From NCBI RefSeq assembly GCF_008757455.1, contig NZ_VCMV01000003.1, forward strand, positions 304,322 through 368,321: a DNA stretch of 64,000 nt, written 5' to 3'. The notes below the pieces were generated by a model, which saw only the letters and a list, made by a program, of their open reading frames with translations, made no database searches and was not told the DNA's origin. Of the stretch, positions 26,333 to 37,936 are shown in pieces (within the stretch, counting starts at the first letter, position 1; every line of letters starts with the position of its first letter). The translations under genes and the position numbers were made by a program. The stretch comes from Microvirga brassicacearum (lineage in GTDB: Bacteria > Pseudomonadota > Alphaproteobacteria > Rhizobiales > Beijerinckiaceae).

Positions 26333-26778
26333 CAGATGTCCTCCACTTGGTTGAGATATTCTTCGTAACCCTGCTCCACCATCTCGCCGCGCGGCACGAA
26401 GCGCAGCGAAGCGGAATTGATGCAGTAGCGCAGGCCACCGCGGTCGGTCGGTCCGTCCGAGAAAACGTGGCCTAGATGGCTATCGCCATGCGTCGAACGC
26501 ACTTCCGTCCGGATCATGCCGTGGCTGTTGTCGCGCAGCTCATTCACGTTCGCGGGTTCGATCGGCTTGGTGAAGCTCGGCCATCCGCAGCCCGACTCAA
26601 ATTTGTCCGACGATGCGAACAGCGGTTCGCCTGAGACGATATCGACATAAATGCCGGGTTCTTTGTTGTCGAGAAGCGCACCGGTTCCAGGACGCTCGGT
26701 CGCATTCTGCTGCGTCACCCGATATTCCTCAGGTGACAGCTTGGCGATCGCGGCGTCTGTCTTCTTGTAGGCTGCCAT
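26332..26778 (-). CDS. msrB: Peptide-methionine (R)-S-oxide reductase MsrB
   Basis: The open frame continues far upstream, but ATG 26778 follows AAGGAGGAATCC and gives the usual MsrB length (148 residues). Conserved parts are [44 protein letters not shown] and [11 protein letters not shown], whose Cys is the catalytic residue. The structural zinc cysteines of one MsrB class are absent (LLDNKEPG in place of a CxxC), so this is the zinc-free form. It is first in an msrB-msrA-thioredoxin operon and presumably reduces the R-epimer. Confidence 0.95.
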   Translation of the reverse strand: MAAYKKTDAAIAKLSPEEYRVTQQNATERPGTGALLDNKEPGIYVDIVSGEPLFASSDKFESGCGWPSFTKPIEPANVNELRDNSHGMIRTEVRSTHGDSHLGHVFSDGPTDRGGLRYCINSASLRFVPRGEMVEQGYEEYLNQVEDI

Positions 26779-26882
26779 GGATTCCTCCTTCGAACACATG
26801 CACGGAAGATGGATATTCGAGCCGAAGGTGTCCAATACGTCGCGACTATAGTTTCGATGTGCGACTGACATGCCTACAGAAT

Positions 26883-27758
26883 TTACGACCACACATACCG
26901 CTCTATTAGTACGCGGAGCTGCCGCAGCGCCGCGGCTGTCCCCGAACCCGAAATCGATTGGAATGCGACCGTGCGCGACAGGTCCAGCGTATCGACCGGA
27001 CGTAATGTCAGGCCCTCTACGATTGCCGAGCGCTCTGGCAGCATGCAAACACCTGTGCCTTCCGCCACGGCTTGTTGAATCAAATCTTCCCGTTCGGATC
27101 TGAGCCGCGGGATCATGATAATCGCGCGCTCGTGCAGATGGTTCTGCACGCGCGTGCGGAATTCGCATTGGAGCCGATCGAGGTAAGGTTGCTCCGACAG
27201 GTCCGAAAGCGAAACCGAGACCTTGTTTGCCAAACTGTGTCCTTGCGCCATCGCCAGTAACAATCGCTCGCTAAACATTTCGACGGTGGCGATCTTGGTG
27301 TTTCCGGCTGTCGGATCCGTGCAGAAGCACCCATCAATTTGGCCGCTGAGCAGGAGCTCCATTCCCTGGTCTCGTGTGATTGGCTGGAGAACCAGTTCGA
27401 GCATCGGCATCTGTCGAAGAGTGTGCGTAACGAACCCGGTAATCAGCGCCGGTGCGATGGTGTTCACGACACCCAGCGTCAAAGTCTCGCGGCGGCCGCG
27501 AACCCGATTGAGCGATATTGCCAAAACCCGCTGCTCGCGGTCCGCGATTGCAGCGAATTCGGATCGTATGTCGCGGCCGAGCGTTGTCAGTCGACTGTCT
27601 TTTCCATCACGATAGACCAACATTCCGCCCAGCTCTTGTTCTAGCCGCTGTATCGAGCGGGTGAGCGTGGGCTGGGACACCCCGCTTCGCATGGCTGCTT
27701 CGGTGAAATTGAGGGTGTCCGCCAGGTTCAGGAAATATCGAATCTGGTTAAGTTCCAT
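26883..27758 (-). CDS. LysR-family transcriptional regulator
   Basis: From ATG 27758 (GAGGAAAG site) the protein has 291 residues. The N-terminal winged HTH reads [41 protein letters not shown] co-inducer-binding domain follows from about residue 90 ([17 protein letters not shown]). It is divergent from the oxidoreductase gene at 27984 with about 225 bases between them, the usual arrangement for a LysR regulator and its target. A conspicuous TNA-type operator was not pinned down by eye. Confidence 0.92.
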   Translation of the reverse strand: MELNQIRYFLNLADTLNFTEAAMRSGVSQPTLTRSIQRLEQELGGMLVYRDGKDSRLTTLGRDIRSEFAAIADREQRVLAISLNRVRGRRETLTLGVVNTIAPALITGFVTHTLRQMPMLELVLQPITRDQGMELLLSGQIDGCFCTDPTAGNTKIATVEMFSERLLLAMAQGHSLANKVSVSLSDLSEQPYLDRLQCEFRTRVQNHLHERAIIMIPRLRSEREDLIQQAVAEGTGVCMLPERSAIVEGLTLRPVDTLDLSRTVAFQSISGSGTAAALRQLRVLIERYVWS

Positions 27759-27983
27759 TGTTCTTTCCTCACCACTTCCTCCTGCGCCGCATTCGGACCC
27801 AGCAAGCGCTTCCGAGCGCAGCAATTACCGATCCGTATGGAAACTATACGTGCCAGCTATTGGAAATTTTTATTCCGCGCTGCGACAACTGAAATGACCA
27901 ACGAAGACTATCAGTTAGCTACCCATACCCGCCAGCAAGCAGAACTTCCACCAAAGAGACAAACGAGAGAGGAGACAATTCCG

Positions 27984-28901
27984 ATGAAAGCAATCGTTGT
28001 GACGGACCAGGCTGCGGGAACGGCCGGGATGAAGCTGGTGGAGCGGCCCAAGCCGCAGGCCGCGATAAACGACGTTGTCGTTCAGGTTCATGCGTCGGGA
28101 TTCGTCCCCACCGAGCTGGAGTGGCCCTCGACCTGGACCGATCGCCGCGACCATGACCGTACACCGTCGATCCCTGGGCACGAGCTGGCCGGAGTGGTCA
28201 CCGCCCTCGGCTATGGGACGACGGGGCTGTCTGTGGGACAGCGGGTGTTCGGCCTCGCGGACTGGCATCGCGACGGCACGCTCGCGGAGTATGTAGCCAT
28301 GGAGGCACGCAACCTCGCGCCACTGCCAGGGGACGTCGATTTCACGGTAGGCGCGAGTCTGCCAATCTCGGGCTTGACCGCGTGGCAGGGACTGTTTCAG
28401 CACGGCCGCCTTCAGGCGGGGCAGAGCATCCTCGCGCATGGCGCAGCCGGCGCAGTCGGCTCGATGGTGGTGCAACTCGCCCGGGAGGCCGGAGCCTATG
28501 TCATCGGCACCGGACGTGCTGCCGACCGTCAGAAGGCGCTCGACTTCGGCGCAAGTGAGTTCGTCGACCTCGAAAACGACGTCCTGGAAGACGTCGGCGG
28601 CGTCGATCTGGTGTTCGATGTCATCGGTGGCGGAATCCAGAAGCGATCCGCAGCCCTGATTCGAGCCGGAGGAACACTGGTGACCGTCGTTGGACCGGCC
28701 GAGGCTCGGCCCGTAGATGGCCTAGCGGTCGACTTCGTTGTCGAGTTCGATCGTGCCCAACTGAGTGAGATCGTCCAGCGGGTGCGAGACGGCCGACTGC
28801 GGACGAACATCGGCACCGTTTCGGGCCTCGACGATGCTATCACGGCTTTCAATGCAACCAAGCGACGCGCGGGGAAGACGGTCATCCGCGTTCTCCCGTG
28901 A
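27984..28901 (+). CDS. Zinc-independent alcohol dehydrogenase-like oxidoreductase (quinone reductase type)
   Basis: ATG 27984 follows GAGAGAGGAGAC, giving 305 residues. It is an MDR-superfamily protein: a GroES-like N-terminal domain (PGHELAGVVTALG), the nucleotide site AHGAAGAVGSMVVQLA and the C-terminal KTVIRVLP. The zinc-binding Cys/His/Glu set of alcohol dehydrogenases is missing, so it resembles NADPH:quinone reductases. It is divergent from the LysR gene and probably regulated by it. The substrate is unknown. Related proteins reduce quinones or reactive enones. Confidence 0.88.
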   Translation: MKAIVVTDQAAGTAGMKLVERPKPQAAINDVVVQVHASGFVPTELEWPSTWTDRRDHDRTPSIPGHELAGVVTALGYGTTGLSVGQRVFGLADWHRDGTLAEYVAMEARNLAPLPGDVDFTVGASLPISGLTAWQGLFQHGRLQAGQSILAHGAAGAVGSMVVQLAREAGAYVIGTGRAADRQKALDFGASEFVDLENDVLEDVGGVDLVFDVIGGGIQKRSAALIRAGGTLVTVVGPAEARPVDGLAVDFVVEFDRAQLSEIVQRVRDGRLRTNIGTVSGLDDAITAFNATKRRAGKTVIRVLP

Positions 28902-29404
28902 GGACCGGCTAGAATCAGGGTATTCGCAACCCTCGCATCTGCAATGTATCTGCCTGTCAGATTGGTAGCCCCGCGATCGTTGGATGAAGCGCTTCATCAA
29001 GGATCGCGCCGATGCGGTTACTTCGGCCCGCCAGGAGCGTCTTATCGTCTGCCAAAACGGCGGCGGTTTCCCACGATCAGACACCAAAACCGGAGAGTCT
29101 GCTTCCGGCCAAACCGGCCACGCCCACGCTGGTTCGCTGATAGAGGTGGAGGGCATTTGCCGTATGTTCGGCGATTACTTCGGCAGAGGCTATCCTACCC
29201 GGCGTATCGGGGGAATCCGAATTGCAGATACGGCTGGAGATCTAATCGGGACCGAAGTCTCTTAAAATAGTGGCGGCCACGGTGCGATGGATTCCGCCGG
29301 GCCGATGCTGATTGCGGCGTCATTCCTGCGTTCATATATGCAACCCGCTCAAGTCGGTTTTGAACCGAGCCAGCCCAACCCCTCACCTTGACGGACCTCA
29401 CATC
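28902..29404. other. Intergenic region, no supported gene
   Basis: The region contains a 93-codon open frame (28984-29265 +) with some protein-like character (SLIEVEGICRMFGDYFGRGYPTRRIGGIRIAD) but no clear ribosome binding site, domain or neighbours that support it. I leave it uncalled. A promoter for the DUF763 gene is expected near 29300-29390. Confidence 0.4.
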
Positions 29405-30691
29405 ATGGCACGCCGAGCTGGAAGCGCAGATCTACCGCTGCACAGCGGCCACGTCCCGAAATGGCTCGCCGAGCGGATGACCCGCTTGGGAGCGGTCATG
29501 AGCGAAGCGATCGTGCACCATTACGGCCGCGAGGAGCTTCTCCGTCGTCTGGCGCACCCCTTCTGGTTCCAATCCTTCGGCGCCGTCATGGGTATGGACT
29601 GGCATTCCTCAGGCATCACGACCAGCGTCATCGGAGCCCTCAAGCGTGGACTTACTCCGCTGTCAAAGGAGCTCGGGATCCACGTATGCGGTGGCCGAGG
29701 GAAACACTCAAGGCAAACACCGCACGAGCTTGTCTCCATTGGAAATCGGGTCGGATTTGATGGCTCTGCACTCGCAGATGCCAGCCGGCTCGTTGCCAAG
29801 GTCGACACCGCTGCGATCCAGGATGGCTTCGACCTCTACCTCCACGCTTTCATTGTCACGGATGATGGCCAATGGGTCGTGGTACAGCAGGGGATGAACG
29901 GCGACCTCAAACAGGCTCGGCGGTATCATTGGCAATCGGAAGGCCTCAAGAGTTTCATCGACGAGCCGCATTCCGGCATCGACGGGATAGGGCAGGGGCA
30001 GATCATCAATCTGACCGATCGACGCGCCGAGGCCTCGCGCCGCGCGCAGCTCGACCTCCTCGTAAATCTCGGGCCCGACGGCATTACGCGCGAACTTGCC
30101 GCGATCGAAATCAAGGCTGGCCCAGTCGAAGAAGCAAGCCAGATGTTCCTGCCGCACTTGATCATGCCGGAGCACCATGAGGTTCGCGCGGAAGATGTTG
30201 TCATGCGGCGGCTTCAGGGGGCCCTAGCCGCCGCAGCCGATCGGGGTCCAGTCGATTTTTCCGAGCTTCTTCTGGTGCCCGGAATAGGCGCCCGAACCGT
30301 CAGGGCCCTCGCCCAGGTTGCGGAGGTGGTTCATGGGACACCGTGCCGGTTCACTGATCCTGCTCGCTTTTCATACGCCCACGGCGGAAAAGACCGGCAC
30401 CCGTTTCCAGTGCCCCTCAAGGTCTACGACGAGACGATCAGGGCTTTGAAATCGGCCGTGCAGAAGGCGAAGCTGGGACAGCAGGACGAACTCTTCGCCT
30501 TGAGGCGCCTTGATGACCAGGCTCGCCTGCTTGAGCGACGCGCCGCAGGTGCATCCTTTGACGAACTGCTTGAAGAGGAGAGGACAAAATCCAACGCTTA
30601 CGGCGGCCGCTCCATTTTCGGAGACGAGCCGCTACCCGATCATCTCGTTCGCAACCGGGAGACAGGGAGGAGATCGACGGATGCTCTCTAG
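29405..30691 (+). CDS. DUF763 domain protein with helix-hairpin-helix motif
   Basis: From ATG 29405 the protein has 428 residues and matches DUF763. N-terminal MARRAGSADLPLHSGHVPKWLAERM, HVCGGRGKHSRQTPHEL, and the long VQQGMN region are typical. A helix-hairpin-helix-like segment (ELLLVPGIGARTVRALAQVAEVVHG, about 295-320) suggests DNA contact. The family is known from archaea and scattered bacteria and its function is not established. A repair-type or nucleic-acid role is inferred. The last 60 residues are charged and probably flexible. Confidence 0.85.
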   Translation: MARRAGSADLPLHSGHVPKWLAERMTRLGAVMSEAIVHHYGREELLRRLAHPFWFQSFGAVMGMDWHSSGITTSVIGALKRGLTPLSKELGIHVCGGRGKHSRQTPHELVSIGNRVGFDGSALADASRLVAKVDTAAIQDGFDLYLHAFIVTDDGQWVVVQQGMNGDLKQARRYHWQSEGLKSFIDEPHSGIDGIGQGQIINLTDRRAEASRRAQLDLLVNLGPDGITRELAAIEIKAGPVEEASQMFLPHLIMPEHHEVRAEDVVMRRLQGALAAAADRGPVDFSELLLVPGIGARTVRALAQVAEVVHGTPCRFTDPARFSYAHGGKDRHPFPVPLKVYDETIRALKSAVQKAKLGQQDELFALRRLDDQARLLERRAAGASFDELLEEERTKSNAYGGRSIFGDEPLPDHLVRNRETGRRSTDAL

Positions 30692-30904
30692 GCCGGTTTC
30701 ACTTCCGGTCCGCAGCATTTCGGTCAACCGGACTGCCTCAATGAGAGGCAGAGAATTGGCCAGCAATGCCGCTCAAGGTTCGCTGACGTTGCCGCGCAAG
30801 GAAGTCCCACAGAGAACGCGGCACGGCGAAAGAACGCGCAAATTCCGACACTTATGGAACACGGCGCTTTCAAAATTATTTAACTAAAACAGTTGCTTAG
30901 ACGG

Positions 30905-30994
30905 TGGCGGAGAGGGGGAGATTCGAACTCCCGATACGGTTGCCCGTATGCCGCATTTCGAGTGCGGTGCATTCAACCACTCTGCCACCTCTCC
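30905..30994 (-). tRNA. tRNA-Ser (anticodon CGA)
   Basis: On the minus strand the 90-base sequence folds as a class II tRNA. The acceptor stem GGAGAGG pairs with CCTCTCC, and the anticodon loop CTCGAAA is closed by CGCA/TGCG pairs. There is a long variable arm with ATACGG and CCGTAT pairing, a GTTCGAATC T-arm and an encoded CCA. It lies between the DUF763 gene and rplU. Confidence 0.95.
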
Positions 30995-31118
30995 GTGGAA
31001 GCCTAAGGTCGGCTGGTTGAGGCGGCGTGGATATCATGGGGCTTGGCGGTCTTCAAGCGTCCCCAGGGGTCTTTTTTATTGACAAGGCGAGGCGGGTTCC
31101 CTTAGAGAGACGCTTCTT

Positions 31119-31144
31119 ACGCGTGGACCCGTCTGTCCACGCGT
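31119..31144 (+). promoter_or_regulatory. Leader hairpin upstream of rplU
   Basis: ACGCGTGGAC (31119-31128) and GTCCACGCGT (31135-31144) form a perfect 10-bp stem with a 6-base loop, followed by TTTTCG. A TTGACA box lies at 31079-31084. The hairpin lies about 100 bases before the rplU start. It may be an attenuator or L21-type leader element. Autoregulation is not demonstrated. Confidence 0.5.
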
Positions 31145-31247
31145 TTTCGCGCGGTGGCCATGAGGTCGCCGTTCCATGAAGCCGGAAACTGCCAAAAAGC
31201 TGGCCCTGCGGTCGCCCCGTGGAGAGCCGGTAGAACACGAGGATCAG

Positions 31248-31643
31248 ATGTTCGCAGTGATCAAGACCGGCGGCAAGCAGTATCGCGTCGCCGCCGATGA
31301 TGTCATTACCATTGCCACGCTCGAAGGAGAGCCGGGCGCCGCTGTCACGTTCGACCAGGTTTTGATGGTCACCAATGACAATGGCACCCAGGTCGGGGCG
31401 CCCCTCATCGAGGGTGCGACCGTGATGGGCGAGGTGGTGGAGCACACCCGCGGCGCGAAGGTCATAGCCTTCAAGAAGCGTCGCCGCCAGAATTCGCGCC
31501 GCAAGCGCGGGCATCGCCAGGATTACACCGTGGTTCGGATCACCGATATCCTCGGCGCCGGCGAGAAGCCCAAGAAGGCTGCGGCAAAGAAGAAAACCAC
31601 CAAGGCTGCGGCTGACGAAGCTGCGCCGGCCAGCGCCGAATAA
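31248..31643 (+). CDS. rplU: 50S ribosomal protein L21
   Basis: ATG 31248 is chosen over upstream in-frame starts because the conserved N-terminus MFAVIKTGGKQYRVAADD begins there. The L21 core ends with KRRRQNSRRKRGHRQDYTVVRI, the rRNA-binding basic stretch. A Lys/Ala-rich tail of about 30 residues (KKAAAKKKTTKAAADEAAP) is an alphaproteobacterial extension. It forms an operon with rpmA 35 bases downstream. Confidence 0.97.
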   Translation: MFAVIKTGGKQYRVAADDVITIATLEGEPGAAVTFDQVLMVTNDNGTQVGAPLIEGATVMGEVVEHTRGAKVIAFKKRRRQNSRRKRGHRQDYTVVRITDILGAGEKPKKAAAKKKTTKAAADEAAPASAE

Positions 31644-31678
31644 GCGACGGCACCTGAAAGCAACACGGGAGTAGACCC

Positions 31679-31945
31679 ATGGCACACAAAAAAGCAGGCG
31701 GCTCGTCTCGCAACGGCCGCGATTCGGCAGGCCGTCGTCTCGGCGTCAAGAAGTTCGGCGATCAAGCGGTCGTGTCGGGCAACATTATCATTCGTCAGCG
31801 CGGCACGAAGTGGCACGCGGGCGCGAATGTCGGCATGGGCAAAGACCACACCCTCTTTGCGACTGCCAATGGCCGAGTCCGATTCCTTACGCGTCAAGGC
31901 CGAGCCTTTGTAACGGTCGTGCCAGCCCAAGAGGCAGCAGAATAA
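31679..31945 (+). CDS. rpmA: 50S ribosomal protein L27
   Basis: The 88-residue protein starts [27 protein letters not shown], the universal L27 N-terminus that reaches the peptidyl-transferase centre, and has no propeptide. [14 protein letters not shown]-like and [12 protein letters not shown] segments follow. CGGGAG lies upstream. It ends before a strong terminator-like hairpin at 32048. Confidence 0.97.
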   Translation: MAHKKAGGSSRNGRDSAGRRLGVKKFGDQAVVSGNIIIRQRGTKWHAGANVGMGKDHTLFATANGRVRFLTRQGRAFVTVVPAQEAAE

Positions 31946-32047
31946 ACGGCGAGAGCAAAACGAAGGAGCTCCCGCCGGCATCACACCGACCCGGCGGATC
32001 AAGCTCTTAACTGGCTCATAAGGCCGCGCTTCAGATCCGGATCGACA

Positions 32048-32075
32048 GGGGAGGTGGGATGTCCACCTCCCCTTC
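32048..32075 (+). terminator. Terminator after rplU-rpmA
   Basis: GGGGAGGTGG (32048-32057) and CCACCTCCCC (32063-32072) form a perfect 10-bp stem with a 5-base loop, followed by a weak T-rich tract (TTCGTCATTT). It sits about 100 bases after rpmA. The in-frame ATG at 32059 lies in the loop, which argues against it as the start of the next gene. Confidence 0.7.
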
Positions 32076-32121
32076 GTCATTTCGGGGCTTCGAAAGAGCC
32101 CAACCGGATCGGAGCAGGACC

Positions 32122-32760
32122 ATGTTTCCCGACCTCACCCGTGACGATGTTTTCCGCCTGGAAACGCGCCGCCTGTGGCTGCGCTGGCCGCGTCTTGCCG
32201 ACGTACAGGCCATCCTGCGCCTCGCCGGTGAGAAAGCGGTCGCCGAGATGACGGCGCGAATTCCCCATCCGTATGACCCCGAGGATGCGGAGCGTTTCGT
32301 GTTCATGGCGCGGAAATCCAACGCTGACGGCAAAGGACTCCAATTGGCCATTACGCCGAAAGGGCGTCCGAATTGCCTGATCGGCGTCGTCGGGATCGGA
32401 CCCAGCCCGGACAAGGGCACGCCCCATCTCGGCTTCTGGCTCGGCACGCCTTCGTGGGGGCACGGCCATGCGACGGAAGCCGCGCGGGCGCTCATCGATG
32501 CGTTCTTCGCCTATGGCGACGGCAACGAACTCACGGCATCGGTCCGGGTCATCAACCCTGCATCCCGGCGCGTTCTCGAAAAATGCGGGTTCGCCTATCA
32601 GGGCTCGGGTCTCGTCGAACTGCCGGCCCGCGGCGGGCTTTATCCGGCAGAGCATTTCCGGCTCGACCGCCGGGCCTGGGAAAGCCTGAAGACCTGGGGT
32701 CATAGCGGCCTCGTGCCGGAACTGGCGGAGCCTGATTCCGCCTTGCCTCTGGCCTCTTGA
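32122..32760 (+). CDS. GNAT-family N-acetyltransferase (RimJ-like)
   Basis: ATG 32122 is preceded by GGAGCAGGACC. The upstream in-frame ATG 32059 is inside a terminator loop. The 212-residue protein has RimJ/RimL-type features: LETRRLWLRWPRLADVQAIL, an acetyl-CoA loop GFWLGTPSWGHGHATEAARALIDAF and a C-terminal NPASRRVLEKCGFAYQG. It may acetylate a protein N-terminus or an antibiotic-like small molecule. The target is unknown. This gene between rpmA and obgE is conserved in Rhizobiales. Confidence 0.9.
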   Translation: MFPDLTRDDVFRLETRRLWLRWPRLADVQAILRLAGEKAVAEMTARIPHPYDPEDAERFVFMARKSNADGKGLQLAITPKGRPNCLIGVVGIGPSPDKGTPHLGFWLGTPSWGHGHATEAARALIDAFFAYGDGNELTASVRVINPASRRVLEKCGFAYQGSGLVELPARGGLYPAEHFRLDRRAWESLKTWGHSGLVPELAEPDSALPLAS

Positions 32761-32783
32761 GGGGGCCAGCCAAATTCATCACC

Positions 32784-32805
32784 GGGCGCTCCCACGGGAG
32801 CGCCC
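32784..32805. repeat. Perfect inverted repeat between GNAT gene and obgE
   Basis: GGGCGCTCCC (32784-32793) and GGGAGCGCCC (32796-32805) are exact inverted repeats with a 2-base centre. No T-run follows on either strand. It could be a factor-dependent terminator or pausing hairpin after the GNAT gene. Confidence 0.5.
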
Positions 32806-32846
32806 GCCCTGTCGCCCGCGTTGCTCCCGCTGGCCTTGTCCCGTAA

Positions 32847-34993
<2,147 letters not shown>

Positions 34994-35005
<12 letters not shown>

Positions 35006-35887
35006 TCCCGGCTTCTTCAGGAGTTCCAGAAGCACTCCGGCATCGGCCGGCGCCGCGCTCTTGAGGTCGTTGTCGAAATAGACGAAGAGGTCGCGCTTCT
35101 CCTTTCGCCATGTCCCGAGATCGGCGACCCATCTCCTCAAGACCTCTCGGCCATAACTTCCTTCCTAATGACCGCTCGTGCCGTGCGCGCGGATATACGC
35201 AAATTGCGCAGTGGCGACCCACGGCGCCGGCGCGGCCGCGTGATCGGAGATGCAAAGAGCCGCGTCGTGATCCCGCAACAGGTCGAAAACAGGATCGGCA
35301 TACCAGCTGGGATGGCGGAACTCGAACGCACAGCGCTTGCCCTTTGGAATTTGCGTCAGGCACCGCGCAAGCCGCTCGCGTGTATCCTGATTGAATTCGA
35401 GGTTCGGAGGCAGCTGAAACAGGGTGGGGCCCATCTTGTCGCCAAGCGGCGCCATGCGCTTGAAAATCAACGCGAGGCTCTCCCCGACATCCTTCAGGCG
35501 CTTCATGTGGGTGATGAAGCGCGATGCCTTCCAGGCGAAAAGAAAGTGCTCCGGGGTTCCGTCACGCCATTCCCTGACTGCCTTCTCGGTCGGAAGCCGA
35601 TAGAACGAATTGTTGATCTCGGTCGTATCGAAAAGCTGCGCATAGAAGGACAGCAGATCTCTGCCGACGTTCTGCGGATAGAACGGGCCGATCCATGACC
35701 GATAGTGCCAGCCGGAAGTGCCGATTCTGATCTCGGGCGCCCTGAGACCCTTCTTTTCTCGGAGCGGGAGAGAACGGCTTGGCCCTTGGGCGGCGGAGCG
35801 TGCTATGGACTTCCCACGAGAGGCAACTCCCGAAGCCTGAGGATGAGGCTTGACTGTTCGGGAGGGGAGTCTGTGGGACTTGGACAT
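34994..35887 (-). pseudogene. DUF72 family gene interrupted by an in-frame amber codon
   Basis: The upper part encodes the DUF72 TIM-barrel family (RIGTSGWHYRSWIGPFYP, FDTTEINNSFYRLPTEKAV, FAWKASRFITH, FEFRHPSWY, YIRAHGTSGH). Immediately after GTSGH comes TAG at 35167-35165. The same frame then continues with the normal C-terminus (YGREVLRRWVADLGTW, RDLFVYFDNDLKSAAPADA) to a TAG at 34994. Homologues have Tyr at that position, so one base change (TAT/TAC to TAG) explains it. ATG 35887 overlaps the divergent proA start, and the true start is uncertain. Function of DUF72 is unknown. The C-terminal 57 codons are lost unless TAG is read through. Confidence 0.8.
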
Positions 35888-37220
35888 GAATGACACTCGT
35901 GGGTTGGGCGGCGTTCCGCCCACAAAGGGACTCAACGCCGGACATGAGACTTTGATCGACGCTGACGTTCCGTCGTTGATGGCCGATTTGGGCCGGCGCG
36001 CGCGAAAAGCCGCTCGCCGGCTGGGTCTCGCGACGACGGATGAGAAGAACGCGGCCTTGCGCGCCATGGCGGCGTGCATCCGCGAGCGGGCGCCGGAGAT
36101 CCTGAAAGCCAACAGGGATGATGTGGCGGAGGCGCAAAGCCGTCACCAGAGTGCATCATTTATCGACCGTCTGGCGCTCGATCCGGCACGGCTGGACACC
36201 ATCGCGGCGGCGGTGGAGGACATTGCCGCGCTGCCGGATCCGGTGGGCAGAACCCTGTCCCGATTCGAGCGCCCCAACGGCCTCGTCATTGAGCGGGTCG
36301 CGACGCCGCTCGGCGTTATCGGGGTGATTTTCGAGAGCCGCCCCAACGTCACGGCGGATGCCGGCGCCCTCTGCCTGAAGGCCGGCAATGCCGCCATCCT
36401 GCGAGCCGGTTCCGACAGTTTCCGCACATCAAGCCTGATCGCCGAGGCCATGCGCGAGGGTCTGGAGCGGAGCGGTCTGCCGTCGGACGCGATCTGCCTC
36501 GTCCCGACCCGGGACCGCGCTGCCGTTGGTGCTATGCTCGCGGGGCTCGACGGCCATATCGACGTCATTGTGCCGCGCGGCGGCAAGAGCCTTGTGGCGC
36601 GCGTGCAGCATGATGCGCGCGTTCCGGTCTTCGCCCATCTCGAGGGCCTATGCCACGTCTTCGTTCATAAGCACTCCGATCTGACGATGGCCCGGAACAT
36701 CGTGGTCAATGCCAAAATGCGTCGCACGGGTGTCTGCGGCTCTGCCGAAACACTGCTCGTCGATCGTGCTTGCGCCGACACGCATCTGAAGCCGCTGATC
36801 GCGACGCTGATCGATTCCGGCTGCTCCGTGCGCGGCGACGATTCCGCACAATCGGCGGACGCGCGCGTGACGGCCGCGACCGAGGAGGATTGGCGGACCG
36901 AGTATCTTGATGCCATCATCGCGGTCCGTGTCGTGGACGATCTCGATGCCGCCATCGCCCATATCGAGACATTCGGTTCTCATCACACCGATTGCATCGT
37001 CACCGATGATTCGACGGCGGCGAAGCGGTTCCTGACCGAGGTCGATTCCGCCATCGTGCTGCACAACGCCTCGACGCAGTTCGCTGACGGCGGCGAGTTC
37101 GGATTTGGGGCCGAGATCGGCATTGCGACGGGCCGCATGCATGCGCGCGGCCCGGTCGGGGTCGAGCAACTCACGTCCTTCAAATACCGTGTTCACGGGT
37201 CGGGTCAGACGCGTCCGTGA
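35886..37220 (+). CDS. proA: Glutamate-5-semialdehyde dehydrogenase (gamma-glutamyl phosphate reductase)
   Basis: The second proline enzyme reduces gamma-glutamyl phosphate with NADPH. It is an aldehyde-dehydrogenase-fold protein with [45 protein letters not shown], the catalytic Cys in [16 protein letters not shown], and [32 protein letters not shown] near the end. The start is uncertain. ATG 35886 gives about 31 residues before the conserved MADLGRRAR, and a start near 35952 is possible. Its end overlaps nadD (GTGA). Confidence 0.95.
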   Translation: MNDTRGLGGVPPTKGLNAGHETLIDADVPSLMADLGRRARKAARRLGLATTDEKNAALRAMAACIRERAPEILKANRDDVAEAQSRHQSASFIDRLALDPARLDTIAAAVEDIAALPDPVGRTLSRFERPNGLVIERVATPLGVIGVIFESRPNVTADAGALCLKAGNAAILRAGSDSFRTSSLIAEAMREGLERSGLPSDAICLVPTRDRAAVGAMLAGLDGHIDVIVPRGGKSLVARVQHDARVPVFAHLEGLCHVFVHKHSDLTMARNIVVNAKMRRTGVCGSAETLLVDRACADTHLKPLIATLIDSGCSVRGDDSAQSADARVTAATEEDWRTEYLDAIIAVRVVDDLDAAIAHIETFGSHHTDCIVTDDSTAAKRFLTEVDSAIVLHNASTQFADGGEFGFGAEIGIATGRMHARGPVGVEQLTSFKYRVHGSGQTRP

Positions 37221-37873
37221 ATCATCTGTCAGGTCGTTTTCGAATTCAGCCGTCGGGACTCGCCCACTTGCCTCGCGCCTCTCGCGGCATGCGGATCGGT
37301 CTTTATGGCGGATCTTTCAATCCGGCGCATGACGGACATCGGCTGGTGAGCCTGCTGGCGATGAAGCGTCTCGATCTCGACCGCGTCTGGTGGATCGTGA
37401 CACCCGGCAATCCCCTGAAATCGACGGGCGAACTGGCCTCGCTCGCCGAACGGATGGCCGAGGCCGAGCGGGCGAGCGCCCATCCGCGCATCGACGTGAC
37501 GGATTTCGAGGCAGCCATCGGATCGCGCTATACCGTGGACACGCTCGCCTATCTCAAGCGGCGCTGTCCCGGAATCGACTTCGTATGGATCATGGGAGCG
37601 GACAATCTGGCGAGCTTCCACCGCTGGCGGGGCTGGGCCGAAATCGCCCGGATGATGCCCATTGCGGTCATCGATCGTCCGGGCTGGACGCTGAAGGCGA
37701 CGCATTCTCGCGCTGCTGCCGCGTTGAGTTCGGCGCGGCTGGAGGAGCGGGAAGCGGCCGCATTGCCAGTGCTCAAGCCGCCGGCCTGGACGTTCCTCCA
37801 CGGGCCGCGCTCGCACGCCTCATCGACGGAGTTACGGCGCCTGCGACGAACTTCTTCGCAGGGCGCCCGTTGA
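37217..37873 (+). CDS. nadD: Nicotinate-nucleotide adenylyltransferase
   Basis: The nucleotidyltransferase motif [21 protein letters not shown] (with HxGH) begins at residue 25. [32 protein letters not shown] and [10 protein letters not shown] complete the NadD signature. GTG 37217 overlapping the proA stop is taken as start because Rhizobiales NadD proteins usually carry such a short leader. ATG 37289 is the alternative. It makes deamido-NAD from nicotinate mononucleotide. Confidence 0.94.
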   Translation: MNHLSGRFRIQPSGLAHLPRASRGMRIGLYGGSFNPAHDGHRLVSLLAMKRLDLDRVWWIVTPGNPLKSTGELASLAERMAEAERASAHPRIDVTDFEAAIGSRYTVDTLAYLKRRCPGIDFVWIMGADNLASFHRWRGWAEIARMMPIAVIDRPGWTLKATHSRAAAALSSARLEEREAAALPVLKPPAWTFLHGPRSHASSTELRRLRRTSSQGAR

Positions 37874-37936
37874 AATACCGTGCCATTCGGCACTATCTTG
37901 TAGCTACGGCGCGGTTTGCGCGTTGTTTGAAAGGAC

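Noticed and set aside
28984-29265. 93-residue open frame before the DUF763 gene
   Set aside because: It has some protein-like stretches, but no start signal, family or conserved context that I can support.
32059-32760. Start of the GNAT gene at ATG 32059 with GGGGAGG upstream
   Set aside because: The GGGGAGG and ATG lie in the stem and loop of the rpmA terminator hairpin. ATG 32122 with GGAGCAGGAC is more likely.
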